From contig NZ_CP113517.1 in NCBI RefSeq assembly GCF_024360925.2, positions 248,001 through 312,000 on the forward strand: a stretch of 64,000 bases of DNA, in the 5' to 3' direction. Numbering within the stretch: the stretch's first letter is position 1; each line of letters begins with the position of its first letter. This DNA comes from Methylomonas rapida. Lineage in GTDB: Bacteria > Pseudomonadota > Gammaproteobacteria > Methylococcales > Methylomonadaceae. The translations under genes and the position numbers were made by a program. Of this stretch, positions 1-9,602 are shown in pieces. The notes beneath the pieces were generated by a model that worked only from the letters and a program-made list of their open reading frames with translations, was not told the origin of the DNA and did not search any database.

Positions 1-770
1 GTCAGTTGCGAGGCTATGGCTCGATGCAGCAGCGCCGCGACGACAGAGGAATCGACGCCGCCGGACAGGCCCAGAATGACCTGGTCGCTGCCGACTTTTT
101 CGCGCACGGCCTTGATGCTGTCTTCGATGATGTTGCTGGCGTTCCATAAGGCTTGGCAGCCGCAGATCTCCAGCACGAAGCGGCTCAGTATGCGGCCACC
201 TTGCTTGGTGTGGGTGACTTCCGGGTGGAATTGCAGCGCGTAGAATTCTTTGTCTTCGTTGGCGATGCCGGCAATCGGTGCGCCGTCGGAACTGGCGATC
301 AGCTTGAAACCTTCGGGCAGTTCGACGACGCGGTCGCCGTGGCTCATCCAGACGTCCAGGAGCCCAAAGCCTTCCGGCGAGACATGGTCTTCGATTTCCT
401 TCAGCAGTTTCGAGTGGCCGCGGGCGCGAATCTGTGCGTAGCCAAATTCGCGATGGTCGGACGATTCCACTTTGCCGCCCAATTGCTCGGCCATGGTCTG
501 CATGCCATAGCAAATGCCCAAAACCGGAACGCCGAGTTCGAACACGATTTGCGGCGCGCGCGGCGTGTCGCTGCTCGTGACGGTTTCGGGACCACCGGAC
601 AGGATGATGCCCTTGGCGCTGAAATTTTTGACTTCGTCGTTGCTGGCGTCGCAGGAATAGATTTCGCAGTAAACGCCGATTTCACGGATGCGACGGGCGA
701 TCAATTGTGTGTATTGCGAGCCGAAATCGAGGATCAGGATTTTGTCGGAATGGATGTTGGTTTGGGTCAC
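1..770 (-). CDS. guaA: GMP synthase (glutamine-hydrolysing), N-terminal part, cut by window edge
   Basis: Converts XMP to GMP with glutamine as ammonia donor, the last step of guanine nucleotide synthesis in the cytosol. Only the first ~256 of ~520 residues are inside the window. The start of the reading frame gives [18 protein letters not shown], then the class I amidotransferase site around GICYGMQ (nucleophile Cys) and an FHPEVTH segment carrying the catalytic His. Near the left edge comes the ATP pyrophosphatase loop GLSGGVDSS. The frame opens with GTG at 768-770; no in-frame ATG precedes the conserved N-terminus. It lies 121 bp downstream of guaB on the same strand, the usual guaBA order, with an inverted-repeat element between them. 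Identification is secure; only the GTG start is a judgement. Confidence 0.95.
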   Translation of the reverse strand, partial: MTQTNIHSDKILILDFGSQYTQLIARRIREIGVYCEIYSCDASNDEVKNFSAKGIILSGGPETVTSSDTPRAPQIVFELGVPVLGICYGMQTMAEQLGGKVESSDHREFGYAQIRARGHSKLLKEIEDHVSPEGFGLLDVWMSHGDRVVELPEGFKLIASSDGAPIAGIANEDKEFYALQFHPEVTHTKQGGRILSRFVLEICGCQALWNASNIIEDSIKAVREKVGSDQVILGLSGGVDSSVVAALLHRAIASQL

Positions 771-800
771 GGGCGGGGCCTTCGGAAATGTGGGAATGGG

Positions 801-876
801 TAGGGTGGATTCGCCCTAGGGGGCAATCCACCGCGAAGACTTTGGCGGGTTGCCTGCGGCAAACCCACCCTACTCG
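801..876. repeat. Inverted intergenic repeat between guaB and guaA
   Basis: Two diverged half-elements face each other. On the left is GTAGGGTGGATTCGCC; on the right, read on the minus strand, is GTAGGGTGGGTTTGCCG followed by CAGGCAACCCGCC. The arrangement resembles the GTAGGGTGGG-type palindromes scattered between genes in many proteobacteria. It sits in the guaBA transcript and could fold in the RNA, but I see no T-run that would make it an intrinsic terminator. Confidence 0.6.
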
Positions 877-891
877 ATGTACATGAATCGA

Positions 892-2355
892 TCAATTCAA
901 CTGGTAATTCGGTGCTTCTTTGGTGATCGTCACATCGTGGACATGGCTTTCGCGCATGCCGGCGCTGGTGACGCGGACAAACTGCGCGTTTTCATGCATG
1001 TCGGCGATGGTCCGATTGCCGGTATAACCCATGCTGGAGCGCACGCCGCCCAGCAATTGGTGAATGATCGCCAGGACGCTGCCTTTGTAAGGCACACGCC
1101 CTTCTATGCCCTCTGGCACCAGTTTTTCGACCATCTCGGTTTCCTGGAAATAGCGGTCGCTGGAGCCTTGTTGCTGCGACATCGCACCCAGGGAACCCAT
1201 GCCTCGATAGGATTTGTAGGAACGGCCCTGGAATAATTCGACATCACCCGGAGCTTCCTCGGTGCCGGCAAACAAGCCGCCCAGCATCACGGCGTCGGCG
1301 CCGGCGGCCAAAGCCTTGGCCACGTCGCCGGAATAGCGGATGCCGCCATCGGCAATCAGCGGAATGCCGGTTCCTTTCAAGGCCGCGGCGACATTGGCGA
1401 CCGCGGAGATCTGAGGTACGCCGACACCGGCGACGATGCGGGTGGTGCAGATCGAGCCGGGGCCGATGCCGACCTTGACGCCATCGGCCCCGGCTTCGGC
1501 CAGGGCTTTTGCCGCGGCGGCCGTGGCGATGTTGCCGCCGATGACCTGTACTTGCGGAAAGTTTTGCTTGACCCAACGTACCCGGTCGAGTACGCCTTGC
1601 GAATGGCCATGCGCGGTATCGACGATGATGACGTCGACGCCGGCATCAACCAGGGCCGCGACGCGTTCTTCCGTGCCGGTGCCGGTGCCAACCGCCGCGC
1701 CGACGCGCAGTCTTTCCTGCTCGTCCTTGCTGGCGTAGGGGTTGTCCTTGGCCTTTTGGATGTCCTTGACGGTGATCATGCCGCGCAAATGAAAGGCGTC
1801 GTTGACGACCAGCACTTTTTCGATGCGGTGTTTGTGCAGCAGCTCGATGGCCTCTTTGTGGCTCGCTGATTCATTGACGGTGACCAGGCGATCTTTAGGG
1901 GTCATCACCGAGCGAATGGATTCATCCAGTCGGGTCTCGAAACGCAAATCACGACTCGTAACGATGCCGACCAGTTCTTCGCCATCGACGACAGGCACGC
2001 CGGAAATATTTTTGGCGCGAGTCAGTTCCATGACTTCCCGCACCGTGACGTCTGGTGAAACGGTGATGGGATCTTTGATCACGCCGCTTTCGTATTTTTT
2101 CACGCGACTGACTTCGGCGGCTTGTTGCGCGGTAGTCATGTTCTTGTGGATGATGCCGATGCCGCCTTCCTGCGCGATCGCGATGGCCAAGCGCGCTTCG
2201 GTAACGGTGTCCATTGCCGCCGACACCAGGGGGATATTCAGGGTAATATTTCGGGTTAGTCGGGTTTTCAGTTCCACTTCTCGCGGCAGAACGGCCGAGT
2301 GTGCCGGCACCAATAAAACGTCGTCAAACGTGAGCGCTTCCTGAATAATTTTCAT
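892..2355 (-). CDS. guaB: Inosine-5'-monophosphate dehydrogenase
   Basis: Oxidises IMP to XMP with NAD+, the committed step toward GMP. At 487 residues it has the standard bacterial length. The N-terminus reads [21 protein letters not shown] pair interrupts the barrel (segments around [20 protein letters not shown] and [11 protein letters not shown]), followed by the catalytic loop [18 protein letters not shown] with its active-site Cys and the C-terminal SLGAMSQ flap. The open frame extends 41 codons further upstream, but the family N-terminus and an AGGTG-type ribosome site place the start at the ATG at 2355. guaA follows on the same strand. Confidence 0.97.
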   Translation of the reverse strand: MKIIQEALTFDDVLLVPAHSAVLPREVELKTRLTRNITLNIPLVSAAMDTVTEARLAIAIAQEGGIGIIHKNMTTAQQAAEVSRVKKYESGVIKDPITVSPDVTVREVMELTRAKNISGVPVVDGEELVGIVTSRDLRFETRLDESIRSVMTPKDRLVTVNESASHKEAIELLHKHRIEKVLVVNDAFHLRGMITVKDIQKAKDNPYASKDEQERLRVGAAVGTGTGTEERVAALVDAGVDVIIVDTAHGHSQGVLDRVRWVKQNFPQVQVIGGNIATAAAAKALAEAGADGVKVGIGPGSICTTRIVAGVGVPQISAVANVAAALKGTGIPLIADGGIRYSGDVAKALAAGADAVMLGGLFAGTEEAPGDVELFQGRSYKSYRGMGSLGAMSQQQGSSDRYFQETEMVEKLVPEGIEGRVPYKGSVLAIIHQLLGGVRSSMGYTGNRTIADMHENAQFVRVTSAGMRESHVHDVTITKEAPNYQLN

Positions 2356-2440
2356 GATTACACCTGAGCTAAATTCTAAAATAGCAGCGCATTGTACAGC
2401 GTAACCAGCGCTGCGACAAAAGCGGAAATAGCGGGCATTT

Positions 2441-2914
2441 CTATGTCGATAGGTCTTTTTTGGCGGCCAATGCGGCAACGATGTCCTGCAATTCCATCGA
2501 TTTGGGTCTGTGCAGATAAATCCCTAGCGCGCCCAATAAGCTAAAAATGTAGAGCGTGTTGAAATCGTCCCCCAACAGGAACATCAGCGGGCCAAACAGG
2601 CTGACCGCTTCTATCATGCTTTGCGTGACGATGATGGTGACCAAATAGCGTTGTTCTGCGCTTTTTGCTCCGGGCATGGTCTGGTTCAGGCGCAGGAAGA
2701 TGTGACGTATCAAATTGGTCAGTGGAAACAGGACGATGGCAACGATATACAGAATGGTGCGAATCAGGATGCGATCGGGCTCGGGGACATCGATACGAAT
2801 CTCGCTGCCCCATGCGTGGCAAATCAGGTTGTAGATGGCCAGTAGCGCCAGCATTGCGGCACAGATCAGCCAGTGCGGAGTCAGATTATTGGTTTGTTGA
2901 GTCGGTGTGAGCAT
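2441..2914 (-). CDS. Hypothetical membrane protein (four predicted TM segments)
   Basis: 157 residues, unrecognised. Four hydrophobic stretches are visible, roughly at residues 16-35, 52-72, 90-112 and 120-135, joined by short polar loops, so it is an inner-membrane protein. No catalytic motif is apparent. The ATG at 2914 has GAGG seven bases upstream and lies 29 bp inside the end of the CPBP gene, which indicates translational coupling. guaB starts 85 bp downstream on the same strand. Function cannot be inferred; the pairing with a membrane protease-family gene may be meaningful. Confidence 0.7.
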   Translation of the reverse strand: MLTPTQQTNNLTPHWLICAAMLALLAIYNLICHAWGSEIRIDVPEPDRILIRTILYIVAIVLFPLTNLIRHIFLRLNQTMPGAKSAEQRYLVTIIVTQSMIEAVSLFGPLMFLLGDDFNTLYIFSLLGALGIYLHRPKSMELQDIVAALAAKKDLST

Positions 2915-3512
2915 GCCGGTTCCTCGATAGATGATTGCGGTAATCGCGCAGGATAACGGTAAAGGCTATGAAGTCATAAAGAGCGTGAATCACGATGGGT
3001 GTCAGCAAATTGCGTTCGCCACCGTAATCCAGGCTCATGCCCAGATACAAGCCCATCAGCATTGCCAGTGCCGCATACAAGGGTGTTACCGCATGCACCA
3101 AGGCAAACACAACATTGCTCAATATCAGGCCGGCCGTGAGGCTGGTGATATTTTCCAGCCAGGGTTGCAATACGCCGCGAAACAGGGCCTCCTCCGAAAA
3201 TCCCGCAATGGCGGCCAGAATCAATAAATCGGTCCAGTGACAGCGATGCAAGCGCGCGCCCAAGGTTTCCAGCAGCAAGGTCCTGATGTGTTGCAGGGGA
3301 ACATAGGGTAATTGCTGCATCGCAAAAAACAACAGTACTAACGGCAAGGTCAGCAGCAAGCCATTGGCCAGCGATTGTTCGTTGAAGGTCAGGTCGGTAA
3401 AAGGATCGACGTTCAGCAGCCAGCCCAGTACGATCGCCACCAGTGTCAAAGCGGATTCGAAATAGCAGGCCGCGCGAAAAAAACTGTCTGGCATTGAGCT
3501 GGAGTTGGGCAT
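2886..3512 (-). CDS. CPBP family intramembrane metalloprotease
   Basis: 208 residues with several hydrophobic segments. The family signature is complete: SEEALFRG (Glu107, Glu108, Arg112), then FALVH (His140) and HALYDF (His176, Asp180). These are the metal and active-site residues of the CAAX-protease/bacteriocin-processing (Abi) superfamily. In bacteria such proteins serve in membrane proteolysis or bacteriocin immunity; the substrate here is unknown. An internal ATG at codon 7 is an alternative start. The gene is divergent from ycgL and overlaps the following membrane protein gene by 29 bp. Confidence 0.85.
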   Translation of the reverse strand: MPNSSSMPDSFFRAACYFESALTLVAIVLGWLLNVDPFTDLTFNEQSLANGLLLTLPLVLLFFAMQQLPYVPLQHIRTLLLETLGARLHRCHWTDLLILAAIAGFSEEALFRGVLQPWLENITSLTAGLILSNVVFALVHAVTPLYAALAMLMGLYLGMSLDYGGERNLLTPIVIHALYDFIAFTVILRDYRNHLSRNRHAHTDSTNQ

Positions 3513-3596
3513 GGCGGGCAGACCGGCAAAAGTGGGCTAAAAATTTTATCCAAAAACCGTTAAAATTGGCAGCGATAGTCAGCCGGAGCCAACTTG

Positions 3597-3869
3597 ATGC
3601 AATGCTTCATCTATAAAAGTTTAAAAAAAGACGAGCTTTACCTCTACCTGGAGAGGAAGGACGATTTTTCCGTTGTGCCGGAAGAATTGTTCAAAAGCTT
3701 CGGCAGGCTGCAATTTGTCATGGAATTGAAATTGACCCCAGAGCGTAAATTAGCCAGGGAAGATGTCAATCGCGTGATCGCCGGCCTCGAGCGCAAGGGT
3801 TTTTTCGTACAAATGCCGCCAGTCTTGACCCCGATGCCACTGCGCATTGCCAACAATCAGCTTCACTGA
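3597..3869 (+). CDS. ycgL: YcgL domain-containing protein
   Basis: 90 residues. The sequence follows the gammaproteobacterial YcgL family: a short N-terminal strand, YLYLERKDDFSVVPEELFKS, and a C-terminal GFFVQMPP segment. The E. coli homologue is a small cytosolic protein of no firmly assigned function. I start at the ATG at 3597; a TTG directly before it is also in frame and would put GGAG at closer spacing. The gene is divergently transcribed from the CPBP gene. Confidence 0.9.
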   Translation: MQCFIYKSLKKDELYLYLERKDDFSVVPEELFKSFGRLQFVMELKLTPERKLAREDVNRVIAGLERKGFFVQMPPVLTPMPLRIANNQLH

Positions 3870-3959
3870 GCAGATGCCTTCCCGGCAAACCGTGCTAACA
3901 TACGCATAGGAAAGCGGTTATTTGCTCACTCTCTTTAGTCAGATCAGGATAAGCAACAC

Positions 3960-4979
3960 ATGTCAGACAATCCACAAGCTTACGAAGACGCAAAGTCGAA
4001 AGGGATACTTTGGGGTTTCGGCACAATCGTAGGTGTTGTTGCAGTAGTCATGCTGCTATTGGGGGAATGGTGGAGCCGCGAACCCGGACAGTTCAACGTC
4101 CAAGACGAGGCCATCGAGCGCATGAACGTGACCCATACCGATCAGATGCCTATCGGTTATGTTTATGCCAATACCTTGGCGCATATCGCCGAAACCATTC
4201 TGTTCAAGCCCGGCGGTTATCTGACCAACGACGTGGCCCCGCCCGGCCTGTTCTGCGACAACATCCAGAACTGGGAATACGGCGCTTTGGTGATGCTGCG
4301 CGATGCCACCACCGCCCTGCGTAACCACTTTGCCCGCGATCAATCCCAATCCGCCGAAGACCCTGATTTGGCGCAAGCTGAACCCTATTTTTACTACGAG
4401 CACAATTCCTGGGCCTTGCCTTCCACCGAGGCGGAGTATGTCAAGGGCATCGAGGCGCTGCACAAATACATGTTGCGCCTGCAAAATCCCAGTTCGACCT
4501 CGAAACCGGCACAATTTCACTCCCGCGCCGACAACTTGTGGCAGTACACCGAGGTTGTGATCAAACGCTTGGGTGGCTTGTCTACCCGCCTGGCGGCCAG
4601 TACGGACAAGTTTGCCGGCGCTGCGCATGGCGATCCGTCCAATCTGGTGAACATCAACATGCCGACGATTGGCCAAACGCCCTGGCTGGAAATCGATAAC
4701 GTATTCTACGAAGCGCGCGGCGCCTGCTGGGCCTTGTTGCATATCTTGAAAGCCATCAAGCACGATTTTTCCGACATCTTGCTGGACAAACGGGCCATGA
4801 ATACTTTGGACAACATGATTCAAGCCCTGGAAAATGCCTTGACGCCGACCTTGAGTCCGGTGGTGCTGAACGGTGACGGCTTCGGCTTGTTTGCCAACTA
4901 CTCCTTGGCGATGGCCAACTATATCGCCCGCGCCAATGCCGCCGCGCTGGACTTGCGTGACGTGATGAACAGAGGCTAA
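3960..4979 (+). CDS. DUF2333 family protein
   Basis: 339 residues, with one N-terminal transmembrane helix (about residues 16-36, GFGTIVGVVAVVMLLLGEWW) and a long soluble, probably periplasmic, helical remainder. The segments EAIERMNVTH, GYLTNDVAPPGLFCDN and WEYGALVMLRD are characteristic of DUF2333, a proteobacterial family without a known activity. A DUF4389 gene follows after 4 bp and dinB after a further 3 bp, so the three are probably co-transcribed. Confidence 0.85.
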   Translation: MSDNPQAYEDAKSKGILWGFGTIVGVVAVVMLLLGEWWSREPGQFNVQDEAIERMNVTHTDQMPIGYVYANTLAHIAETILFKPGGYLTNDVAPPGLFCDNIQNWEYGALVMLRDATTALRNHFARDQSQSAEDPDLAQAEPYFYYEHNSWALPSTEAEYVKGIEALHKYMLRLQNPSSTSKPAQFHSRADNLWQYTEVVIKRLGGLSTRLAASTDKFAGAAHGDPSNLVNINMPTIGQTPWLEIDNVFYEARGACWALLHILKAIKHDFSDILLDKRAMNTLDNMIQALENALTPTLSPVVLNGDGFGLFANYSLAMANYIARANAAALDLRDVMNRG

Positions 4980-4983
4980 GGCC

Positions 4984-5286
4984 ATGCAGGATAGCATCAA
5001 CGAAAACCTGAAAAAGCTGGACACCTGGAAGCGCATCATCTTCATGCTGATCTATGCTGCCATCGACAGCATGGTCAAGTTGTTGCTGTGGTTGGTCGTG
5101 TTATTGCAGGTCGGCTCGGTTTTGCTGACGGGTTCCGTCAATCCCAACATATTGGGGTTTGGCCGCAGTCTGTCCACCTATCATTACCATATCCTGCTGT
5201 TCCTGACGTTCAACACAGAGCGTTTGCCGTTTCCGTTTTCCGACTGGAATTTGACCAGCGAACCGGAGTCTCTCGACAAGTTGTAA
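4984..5286 (+). CDS. DUF4389 domain-containing membrane protein
   Basis: 100 residues. The first half holds a transmembrane stretch (AAIDSMVKLLLWLVVLLQVG). The second half has the NILGFGRSLSTYHYHILLFLTFNTE segment, seen here as a pattern of small and aromatic residues typical of DUF4389, and ends in a polar tail. Function unknown. It is sandwiched in a tight cluster after DUF2333 and three bases before dinB. Confidence 0.8.
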   Translation: MQDSINENLKKLDTWKRIIFMLIYAAIDSMVKLLLWLVVLLQVGSVLLTGSVNPNILGFGRSLSTYHYHILLFLTFNTERLPFPFSDWNLTSEPESLDKL

Positions 5287-5289
5287 ACC

Positions 5290-6378
5290 ATGCAGGACTC
5301 ACCGCGAAAAATCATCCACATCGACATGGATGCATTTTATGCCGCGGTCGAGCAGCGCGATAATCCCAAGCTTCGCAACAAACCCGTCATCGTGGGCGGC
5401 AAACCCGATTCGCGCGGCGTGGTCGCTACTTGCAGTTACGAGGCCAGGCGTTTTGGCGTCCATTCGGCCATGCCGTCTTCCCAAGCCTACAGGCTTTGCC
5501 CGCAAGCCATTTTCATCAAGCCACGCTTCGATGCCTACCGCGAGGCGTCCGAAATCATCCGCGGCATTTTTGCCCGCTATTGCGAAAGGATAGAGCCTTT
5601 GTCGCTGGACGAGGCCTACCTGGATGTCAGCGACAGTACCCTGTTTCACGGTTCGGCTACCTTATTGGCCAAGCAAATCAAGCAGGACATCAAAGCCGAG
5701 ACTCAATTGATTGCCTCGGCCGGGATCTCCTACAATAAATTTCTGGCCAAAATCGCGTCGGACCTCGACAAACCGGATGGCTTGTATCTGATTACCCCGG
5801 ACAGGGCCCTGGAGTTCGTGGAAAAACTGCCGATTGGCAAGTTTCATGGCATTGGTCCAGCGACCGAAAAGAAAATGCGGGAATTGGGAATATCGACCGG
5901 TCTCGATTTGAAGCGGACGCCGTTGGCGGTGTTGCAACGGCATTTCGGCAAGTCGGCGGCTTATTACCACGATATAGCCCACGGCATAGACCGACGCATG
6001 GTCAATGCTCGCCGGGACCGTAAATCGATCGGCGTAGAAACCACCTTTGCCGAAGATCTCGCCGATCCGCTAGAAATCCAGCAACATTTGCTGGGTTTAT
6101 TGCGGCAAGCGCTGAAAAAACTGACGGAAAAGCAGATGACGGCGTATACCTTGACCATCAAAATCAAGTACCAGAATTTCGTTCAGATTACACGGGGGCG
6201 CACTTTGCAAGAGGCCATCGCCGACACCCCGAATACGGTTCTGCTGCTGACCGATTTACTGAAAAATACCGGCCTTGGCGAGAGAAAGGTTCGCCTGCTC
6301 GGCGTCACATTGTCCGCCTTGCGGTCACGCGATACGTTGACCGGCTATCGGCAAATGGACCTGTTCGAGGTTATGTGA
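5290..6378 (+). CDS. dinB: DNA polymerase IV (Y family)
   Basis: Error-prone translesion polymerase, 362 residues against 351 in E. coli. The palm begins at IHIDMDAFYAAVEQRD, whose Asp residues bind the catalytic metals. SLDEAYLDV supplies the second acidic pair, SAGISYNKFLAKIASD is the Y-family signature, and KFHGIGPATEKKM is the helix-hairpin-helix that contacts DNA. The C-terminal little-finger domain ends in a QMDLFE beta-clamp-like peptide. No LexA box was evident; translation appears coupled to the two upstream genes. Confidence 0.96.
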   Translation: MQDSPRKIIHIDMDAFYAAVEQRDNPKLRNKPVIVGGKPDSRGVVATCSYEARRFGVHSAMPSSQAYRLCPQAIFIKPRFDAYREASEIIRGIFARYCERIEPLSLDEAYLDVSDSTLFHGSATLLAKQIKQDIKAETQLIASAGISYNKFLAKIASDLDKPDGLYLITPDRALEFVEKLPIGKFHGIGPATEKKMRELGISTGLDLKRTPLAVLQRHFGKSAAYYHDIAHGIDRRMVNARRDRKSIGVETTFAEDLADPLEIQQHLLGLLRQALKKLTEKQMTAYTLTIKIKYQNFVQITRGRTLQEAIADTPNTVLLLTDLLKNTGLGERKVRLLGVTLSALRSRDTLTGYRQMDLFEVM

Positions 6379-6482
6379 GCCAAGCCCGGCCGATTCTGGC
6401 AAAGGACTGAGAATGCGTTGGCGCGTGCGGGTCTTGAACCTAACGCTCATGAAGGCGTCGCTCCCACAATGACTTTCAGAGC

Positions 6483-6669
6483 AAAAACATCAGTAGTCCA
6501 CGAAAAGCACGAAATACACGAAAGCAATCAATGCGTTATCAACTTTATGCCTTCACCTGTTGGGTGGCATTTTTCGAGGTAATAACTGATTGAAATTTTT
6601 CTTGCTCCCTTCGTCCGAACTCAGGACAGGTTTTATGTCTTTCGTGGATCAAAGTCTTTTTCTAGGTTG
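6483..6669 (-). repeat. CACGAAA repeat family, copy A
   Basis: A full-length but diverged copy of the interspersed element seen at five other places in the window. Its left end contains TCAGTAGTCCACGAAAAGCA and its right end TCGTGGATCAAAGTC followed by TTTTTCTAGG. The middle keeps the GCGTTATCAAC and CACCTGTT core. It is slightly longer than other copies, so it may hold a small insertion. The surrounding space (6379-6758) has no gene; near 6453 it also holds a GGCGTCGCTCCCACA fragment related to the palindrome at 56952. Confidence 0.7.
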
Positions 6670-6758
6670 ATTGAGTCGATCCGGTTGCACAGCGTAAAAG
6701 CAAGCAACCGGAATCCGACTATAATCTGACCCGTTAGCTTTTTTTGATTCTTGCGACG

Positions 6759-7298
6759 ATGAGATTGCCTTACCGACACATCATGGGTTTAGCGCTGGTC
6801 ATGCCGGTACTGTTATTGGCAGGTTGCACCAGCACGGAAAAATTGCCGATAAGCAAACAGGGTTCATTGGGCCCCGGCAATACCCGAGCCGCGATCGATG
6901 CCTTGCGATTGCAGGGCCAGCCTTATGTGTATGGCGGGAAATCGCCGGAGGAAGGTTTCGATTGCAGTGGGCTGGTGGTTTATGTCTATAACCGGCAGGG
7001 ACTGAAGTTGCCGCGCACGACGCAATCGTTGGCGCAAAAACTGCCGATGGTAAACCCCGAATATCGCTTACCTGGCGATTTGCTGTTTTTCAATACCGAC
7101 AAGCCGTTCTCGCACGTCGGGATTTATGTGGGGGATGATAATTTCGTGCATGCACCCAGCAGTCGCACCGGTCGCGTCATGAAGTCCAGCTTGCGGCAAC
7201 CCTATTGGCGCGAACGCTTCATCGGCGTCCGTCGGCCGTTGCTTAATCCGGGGCTGTCATTCAACTCAACCGGCGATACGTCTTGTAATTATCAGTGA
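6759..7298 (+). CDS. NlpC/P60 family lipoprotein, probable murein endopeptidase
   Basis: 179 residues. A signal peptide ends in the lipobox LLAGC (Cys23), so the protein should be lipid-anchored. The NlpC/P60 domain follows, with catalytic Cys69 in FDCSGLVV, His119 in SHVGIYVG and a third site at FVHAPS (His131). Such enzymes cut the D-Glu to diaminopimelate bond in peptidoglycan peptides, as E. coli MepS does. I chose the ATG at 6759 because it gives a clean signal peptide; a TTG at 6744 and an ATG at 6783 are alternatives, and none has a strong ribosome site. Confidence 0.88.
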   Translation: MRLPYRHIMGLALVMPVLLLAGCTSTEKLPISKQGSLGPGNTRAAIDALRLQGQPYVYGGKSPEEGFDCSGLVVYVYNRQGLKLPRTTQSLAQKLPMVNPEYRLPGDLLFFNTDKPFSHVGIYVGDDNFVHAPSSRTGRVMKSSLRQPYWRERFIGVRRPLLNPGLSFNSTGDTSCNYQ

Positions 7299-7340
7299 GT
7301 CATTAACGTGATGCGTCCACATAGGGCGTTGCGATTTATG

Positions 7341-7389
7341 GTTATGACTTATTGAAATTTTCGTGATTTTTATATCCTTCGTCGATCAA
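7341..7389 (-). repeat. Decayed fragment of the CACGAAA repeat
   Basis: GTTATGACTTATTGAAATTTTCGTGAT-like sequence followed by TTCGTCGATCAA resembles the right half of the CACGAAA element. It lies between the convergent NlpC/P60 gene and priA and touches the priA stop codon. The match is weak. Confidence 0.3.
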
Positions 7390-9602
7390 TATAGATCTAT
7401 CGGATCGACATCCAGCGACCAGCGCACTTTCTTGGCCTCCTTAAGCTCTGCAAGCAACGGTAATGCCGCATCCAGCAATTGATGCAGCGCTTTTCGCTGC
7501 GGGCTTTGCAGCAGCAATTGAAATCTAAATTGTCCGGCGCGACGAGCCATGGGGGCCGGTACGGGACCCAAGACCTGAATACGCCCAGCGTTCAATGGCG
7601 GAAGCAATTGGCAGACAGCCTGCAGAAACTGCTGCGGAGCCAGCGCATTGTTCGCGTGAACCCTTAGCAGGGCTTGGTAAGCGCAGGGAGGAAGACCGGC
7701 CTGTTTGCGCTCTTGCAGCGCAACTTGGGCAAAGGCTTGGTAGCCTTGGCTGAGCAATATAGTCAGCATCGGGTGGTGTGGCTGGCGAGTTTGCAGGACG
7801 ACATGGCCGCGCTTATCGGCTCGCCCGGCGCGTCCCGCCACCTGTACGATCATTTGCGCCAGCTTTTCGGCGGCATGGAAATCGACGCTGAACAAACCGC
7901 TGTCGATGTCCAGGATCGCCACCAAGGTGACATCGGGAAAATGATGGCCTTTAGCCAGCATTTGGGTGCCCAGAATAATATCGGCATGGCCGCTATGGAT
8001 TTGCCGCAGATACCCTTCCAGAGAACCTTTGCGCTGCGTCGTGTCCCTGTCCAGGCGCACGATGAGTTTGTTGGGGAACAAATCGGTCAAGGTCTGTTCG
8101 ATGCGCTCCGTGCCCATGCCTAACGGCTGCAATTCACCGGTGCCGCAGGCCGGGCAGCGGTTGATCAGGCTTTGCTCGAATCCGCAGTGGTGACAGCGCA
8201 GGCGGCGTTCGCCGGCATGTATCACCATGTTGGCGTCGCAACGGATACAGCGGGAAACCCAGCCGCAGCCATGGCAGATCAGCACCGGAGCAAAGCCGCG
8301 GCGGTTCAGAAACAGCAAGACTTGCTGTCCTTTTTCCAGAGTGTTATGCATCAGTGTGATCAAGGGTTCGGACAAGCCCGCCTGCATCGCCTTGTTGCGG
8401 ATGTCCAGAACCTGAAATTCCGGCTCGACCGCATTGCCCGCACGTGCCGAAAGTTCCAGCAGCCGATAGCGGTTACGCTGAACATTGAACAGGCTTTCCA
8501 ATGAGGGCGTGGCGGAACCCAGCAATACCGGGATGTTCAGCATTTTGGCCCGGGCAATGGCCACATCGCGCGCCGAAAACCTAAAGCCTTCCTGCTGTTT
8601 GAAAGAGCTGTCGTGCTCTTCGTCCAATATGATCAAGCCCGCCCGCGGCAATGGCGTGAACAGGGCAGAGCGCGTGCCGAGCATGATGGGCGCCCGGCCT
8701 TGTTGCATATGCAGCCAGGCGTTCAGGCGCTGGCTGTCATTCAGCTTGGAATGAAAGCAGACGATGGGTACCTTGAAGCGCTGGCGAAAACGCTGCTCCA
8801 GTTGCGGGGTCAGTGTGATTTCCGGTAACAGCACCAATACCTGCAAACCTTGTTGTAATGCTTCGGCAATGATCTGCATATACACTTCGGTTTTGCCGCT
8901 GCCGGTGACGCCTTGCAGCAAAGATACCGAAAAGCGGCCCAAACCCGCAACGACAGCCTCGATGGCCTGCCGTTGCTCCGGATTGGCGAGCAGTGCCTTG
9001 GGTTTTTCAAAGATGTCGGCAGGGCGTGCCGGCTCGATGTGCTCCTGTACCAGGCCTTTTTCCAGCAGGGCCTTGAGTGCCGTCTTATGTGGCGCCAGCG
9101 CGCTCGAAGCAATGGCCGAGGGATGCTCTCGAAACAAGGTGAGCAAGGCTTGTTGTTTTGGCGCGCGCTTGAGTTGTTCGGGCTCTATTTGCCGTCCCGA
9201 TTCGGTCAAGGCATAGCTGGATTCGTGTTGCAGTATCGCGGGTTTGCCTTGGCGCAGGGCAACCGGAAACGCGGTGGCAATCACCTCGCCCAGGGGATGG
9301 TGATAATAGCGGCTGGCCCATTCTAATAAACGCAAATCATGGAAGAACAGCAGTGGTTCGGCATCGAGAATTTCTTCCGCATGCTTAAGCCGCTTGGGAT
9401 CGACCTTGCAATCCTTAGATTCGATAACTCGCCACACCACGCCAGTTTTCGTTGCCTTGCCAAACGGTACTGAAACCCGTACACCGGGGGCAATGGTCGA
9501 TGAAGCGTATTGCCGGGGCGGCCAATAATCAAACAAACGATCCAGCGGTACCGGGATGGCAATTTGCAAAATCTGATTTGGCGGGTTATCGCGGTTAGCC
9601 AT
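7386..9602 (-). CDS. priA: Primosomal replication protein N' (PriA helicase)
   Basis: 3'-5' DNA helicase that recognises stalled forks and reloads the replisome. 738 residues, the usual size. The N-terminal DNA-binding region starts IAIPVPLDRLFDYW. Walker A is GVTGSGKT at residues 231-238 and the DEEH box at 327-330. Paired Cys motifs (CHGCGW, CIRCD, CHHCG, CPACG) form the two zinc sites, and the RecG-like motifs (TQMLAKGHHFPDVT, VAGRAGR) complete the helicase core. It is convergent with the NlpC/P60 gene and has a 305-bp gene-free upstream region. Confidence 0.96.
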   Translation of the reverse strand: MANRDNPPNQILQIAIPVPLDRLFDYWPPRQYASSTIAPGVRVSVPFGKATKTGVVWRVIESKDCKVDPKRLKHAEEILDAEPLLFFHDLRLLEWASRYYHHPLGEVIATAFPVALRQGKPAILQHESSYALTESGRQIEPEQLKRAPKQQALLTLFREHPSAIASSALAPHKTALKALLEKGLVQEHIEPARPADIFEKPKALLANPEQRQAIEAVVAGLGRFSVSLLQGVTGSGKTEVYMQIIAEALQQGLQVLVLLPEITLTPQLEQRFRQRFKVPIVCFHSKLNDSQRLNAWLHMQQGRAPIMLGTRSALFTPLPRAGLIILDEEHDSSFKQQEGFRFSARDVAIARAKMLNIPVLLGSATPSLESLFNVQRNRYRLLELSARAGNAVEPEFQVLDIRNKAMQAGLSEPLITLMHNTLEKGQQVLLFLNRRGFAPVLICHGCGWVSRCIRCDANMVIHAGERRLRCHHCGFEQSLINRCPACGTGELQPLGMGTERIEQTLTDLFPNKLIVRLDRDTTQRKGSLEGYLRQIHSGHADIILGTQMLAKGHHFPDVTLVAILDIDSGLFSVDFHAAEKLAQMIVQVAGRAGRADKRGHVVLQTRQPHHPMLTILLSQGYQAFAQVALQERKQAGLPPCAYQALLRVHANNALAPQQFLQAVCQLLPPLNAGRIQVLGPVPAPMARRAGQFRFQLLLQSPQRKALHQLLDAALPLLAELKEAKKVRWSLDVDPIDLY

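Noticed and set aside
4056..5045. 329-codon open frame antisense to DUF2333
   Set aside because: Shadow frame; the sense frame has a clear family and operon context.
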